Below, piece by piece: positions 6,075-6,871 of a stretch of 6,871 nt of DNA. The notes beneath the pieces are model-generated. The model was not told where the DNA came from. It saw only the letters and a list, made by a program, of their open reading frames with translations, and did no database searches. Both the position numbers and the translations under genes were made by a program. The DNA is taken from assembly GCA_019247255.1 (NCBI GenBank), contig JAFAPJ010000021.1, forward strand, positions 1 through 6,871, read 5' to 3'. The stretch's first letter is position 1. Every line of letters begins with the position of its first letter. Source of the DNA: Methylobacteriaceae bacterium (GTDB lineage: Bacteria; Pseudomonadota; Alphaproteobacteria; Rhizobiales; Beijerinckiaceae).

Positions 6075-6871
6075 ATGGCCGAGACCCTCTCCTTCACGCC
6101 GAACCGGCCGGCGGACGACCGGGCGGCTCGCCCGGTGCGTCGACGCCACGTTCTCTACGTGCCGGGCTATGACCCGGAAGCCGAGAGCCGCTCGCGCATG
6201 ATCTTCGTGCGCGAGCTTCTGCGCTACGCGAAGCGGTTCGGGCTCGTCGAGCGCAGCATCGGACCCGTCGAGCCGTGTCCCGAGATTCCGGCCCTGCGAT
6301 GGAACGTCACGGCCGCCAAGGCCGGATGGCGCACCGAGACGGTCGTCGAGGTCCTGCGCTGGGACGATATCGTGATCCGCGACTTCGCCCGACCGCTTCC
6401 GCTGGCGGCAGCGCTCCTGTTCACGGCTTTCCTGCACAGCATCGCGGCCGGAACGCTGTTTCGCTTCTTCCGGCTCAATTGGAAGTTCGGCGGTGTCATC
6501 GTGTACCCGCCTGTCATGGTCGCCACGACGCTTGGTCTGGGCGCGCTCCTCGGCGCGGCGCTCGCCAGGCTGCTCGCCCTGTGGGTCCCGCTGCCTGGCT
6601 GGGCCGGCCTGGCGGCGGCGCTCGCCGGCGCGCTCGGCGGCCTGAAGCTCGCCGGACCGCTGGGGCGGCGCTGGTTCGTTTGGCACCTGACGCACGACTG
6701 GGTGTTCAACTGGCAGCACGGGATCGGTCGCCGGGCCGATTATGAGGCGCGCGTTGAGCGCTTCAGCCGGCGCATCCGAGATGTCGTGCAGGCCGGCGAG
6801 GCGGACGAGATCGTCGTGCTCGGCCATTCGTCGGGAGCCATCATGGCGGTCGAGGCGGTCGCCGACGCGCT
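6075..6871 (+). CDS. Membrane-associated alpha/beta-hydrolase-like protein, 3' end outside window
   Basis: A likely serine hydrolase, such as an esterase, lipase or thioesterase; substrate unknown. The 265 visible codons run open to the edge. An early strand and turn, HVLYVPGYDPEA (25-36), resembles the first hydrolase strand and oxyanion loop, with PGYD instead of HGxxG. RTETVVEVLRWDD is at about 86-98. Hydrophobic stretches follow at about 107-129, 141-169 and 173-195, so two or three membrane segments interrupt the fold. The elbow strand EIVVLGHSSGA (245-255) places the nucleophile at Ser252 (codon 6828-6830). The acid and histidine of the triad would lie beyond the edge. No N-terminal signal peptide is seen. 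ATG at 6075 has a weak AGG 6 nt upstream; GTG at 6054 would add seven residues. It is divergent from the PKS, which hints at a role in product release or modification, but only by position. I do not recognise a named family. Confidence 0.85.
   Translation, partial: MAETLSFTPNRPADDRAARPVRRRHVLYVPGYDPEAESRSRMIFVRELLRYAKRFGLVERSIGPVEPCPEIPALRWNVTAAKAGWRTETVVEVLRWDDIVIRDFARPLPLAAALLFTAFLHSIAAGTLFRFFRLNWKFGGVIVYPPVMVATTLGLGALLGAALARLLALWVPLPGWAGLAAALAGALGGLKLAGPLGRRWFVWHLTHDWVFNWQHGIGRRADYEARVERFSRRIRDVVQAGEADEIVVLGHSSGAIMAVEAVADA

Noticed and set aside
6060..6827. Minus-strand 255-codon frame opposite the hydrolase
   Set aside because: It is rich in Arg, Glu and Gln with no domain. The plus strand shows the GHSSGA elbow and membrane segments of a real protein.

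Overview
The window is very GC-rich and strongly GC-biased at third codon positions, and it holds two incomplete, divergently oriented genes. The base composition and the style of the proteins suggest a high-GC proteobacterium. A Rhizobiales-type alphaproteobacterium such as Methylobacterium is my guess, but nothing in the window proves a taxon.

Positions 1-5910, minus strand: one very large open frame that runs off the left edge. It encodes the first 1970 residues of a multidomain type I polyketide synthase. The domain order read from the protein is ketosynthase (KS), acyltransferase (AT), dehydratase (DH), a methyltransferase-like region (MT), a structural ketoreductase half-domain (psi-KR), then enoylreductase (ER). 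The ER is cut a little before its end. By analogy with other reducing synthases, the catalytic ketoreductase (KR) and acyl carrier protein (ACP) should lie just outside the window. This is the layout of a single-module, highly reducing, probably iterative synthase, as in fungal HR-PKSs, the mycocerosic acid synthase type and animal FAS. The KS, AT, DH and ER active-site residues are present. The methyltransferase-like region looks degenerate.

Positions 5911-6074: a short divergent intergenic region. It contains a perfect 6-bp inverted repeat with a 1-bp centre, 44 bp upstream of the preferred PKS start. No convincing sigma-70 promoter could be fixed by eye.

Positions 6075-6871, plus strand: the first 265 codons of a gene running off the right edge. 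It encodes an alpha/beta-hydrolase-like protein with a GHSSGA nucleophile elbow. Two or three hydrophobic segments are inserted between the first core strands and that elbow, so it is probably membrane-anchored.

How they may work together: the synthase would build a reduced acyl chain on its ACP, and the head-to-head hydrolase could release, transfer or edit that chain at the membrane. The functional link rests only on gene position. No RNA genes, mobile elements, CRISPR arrays or terminators were seen.
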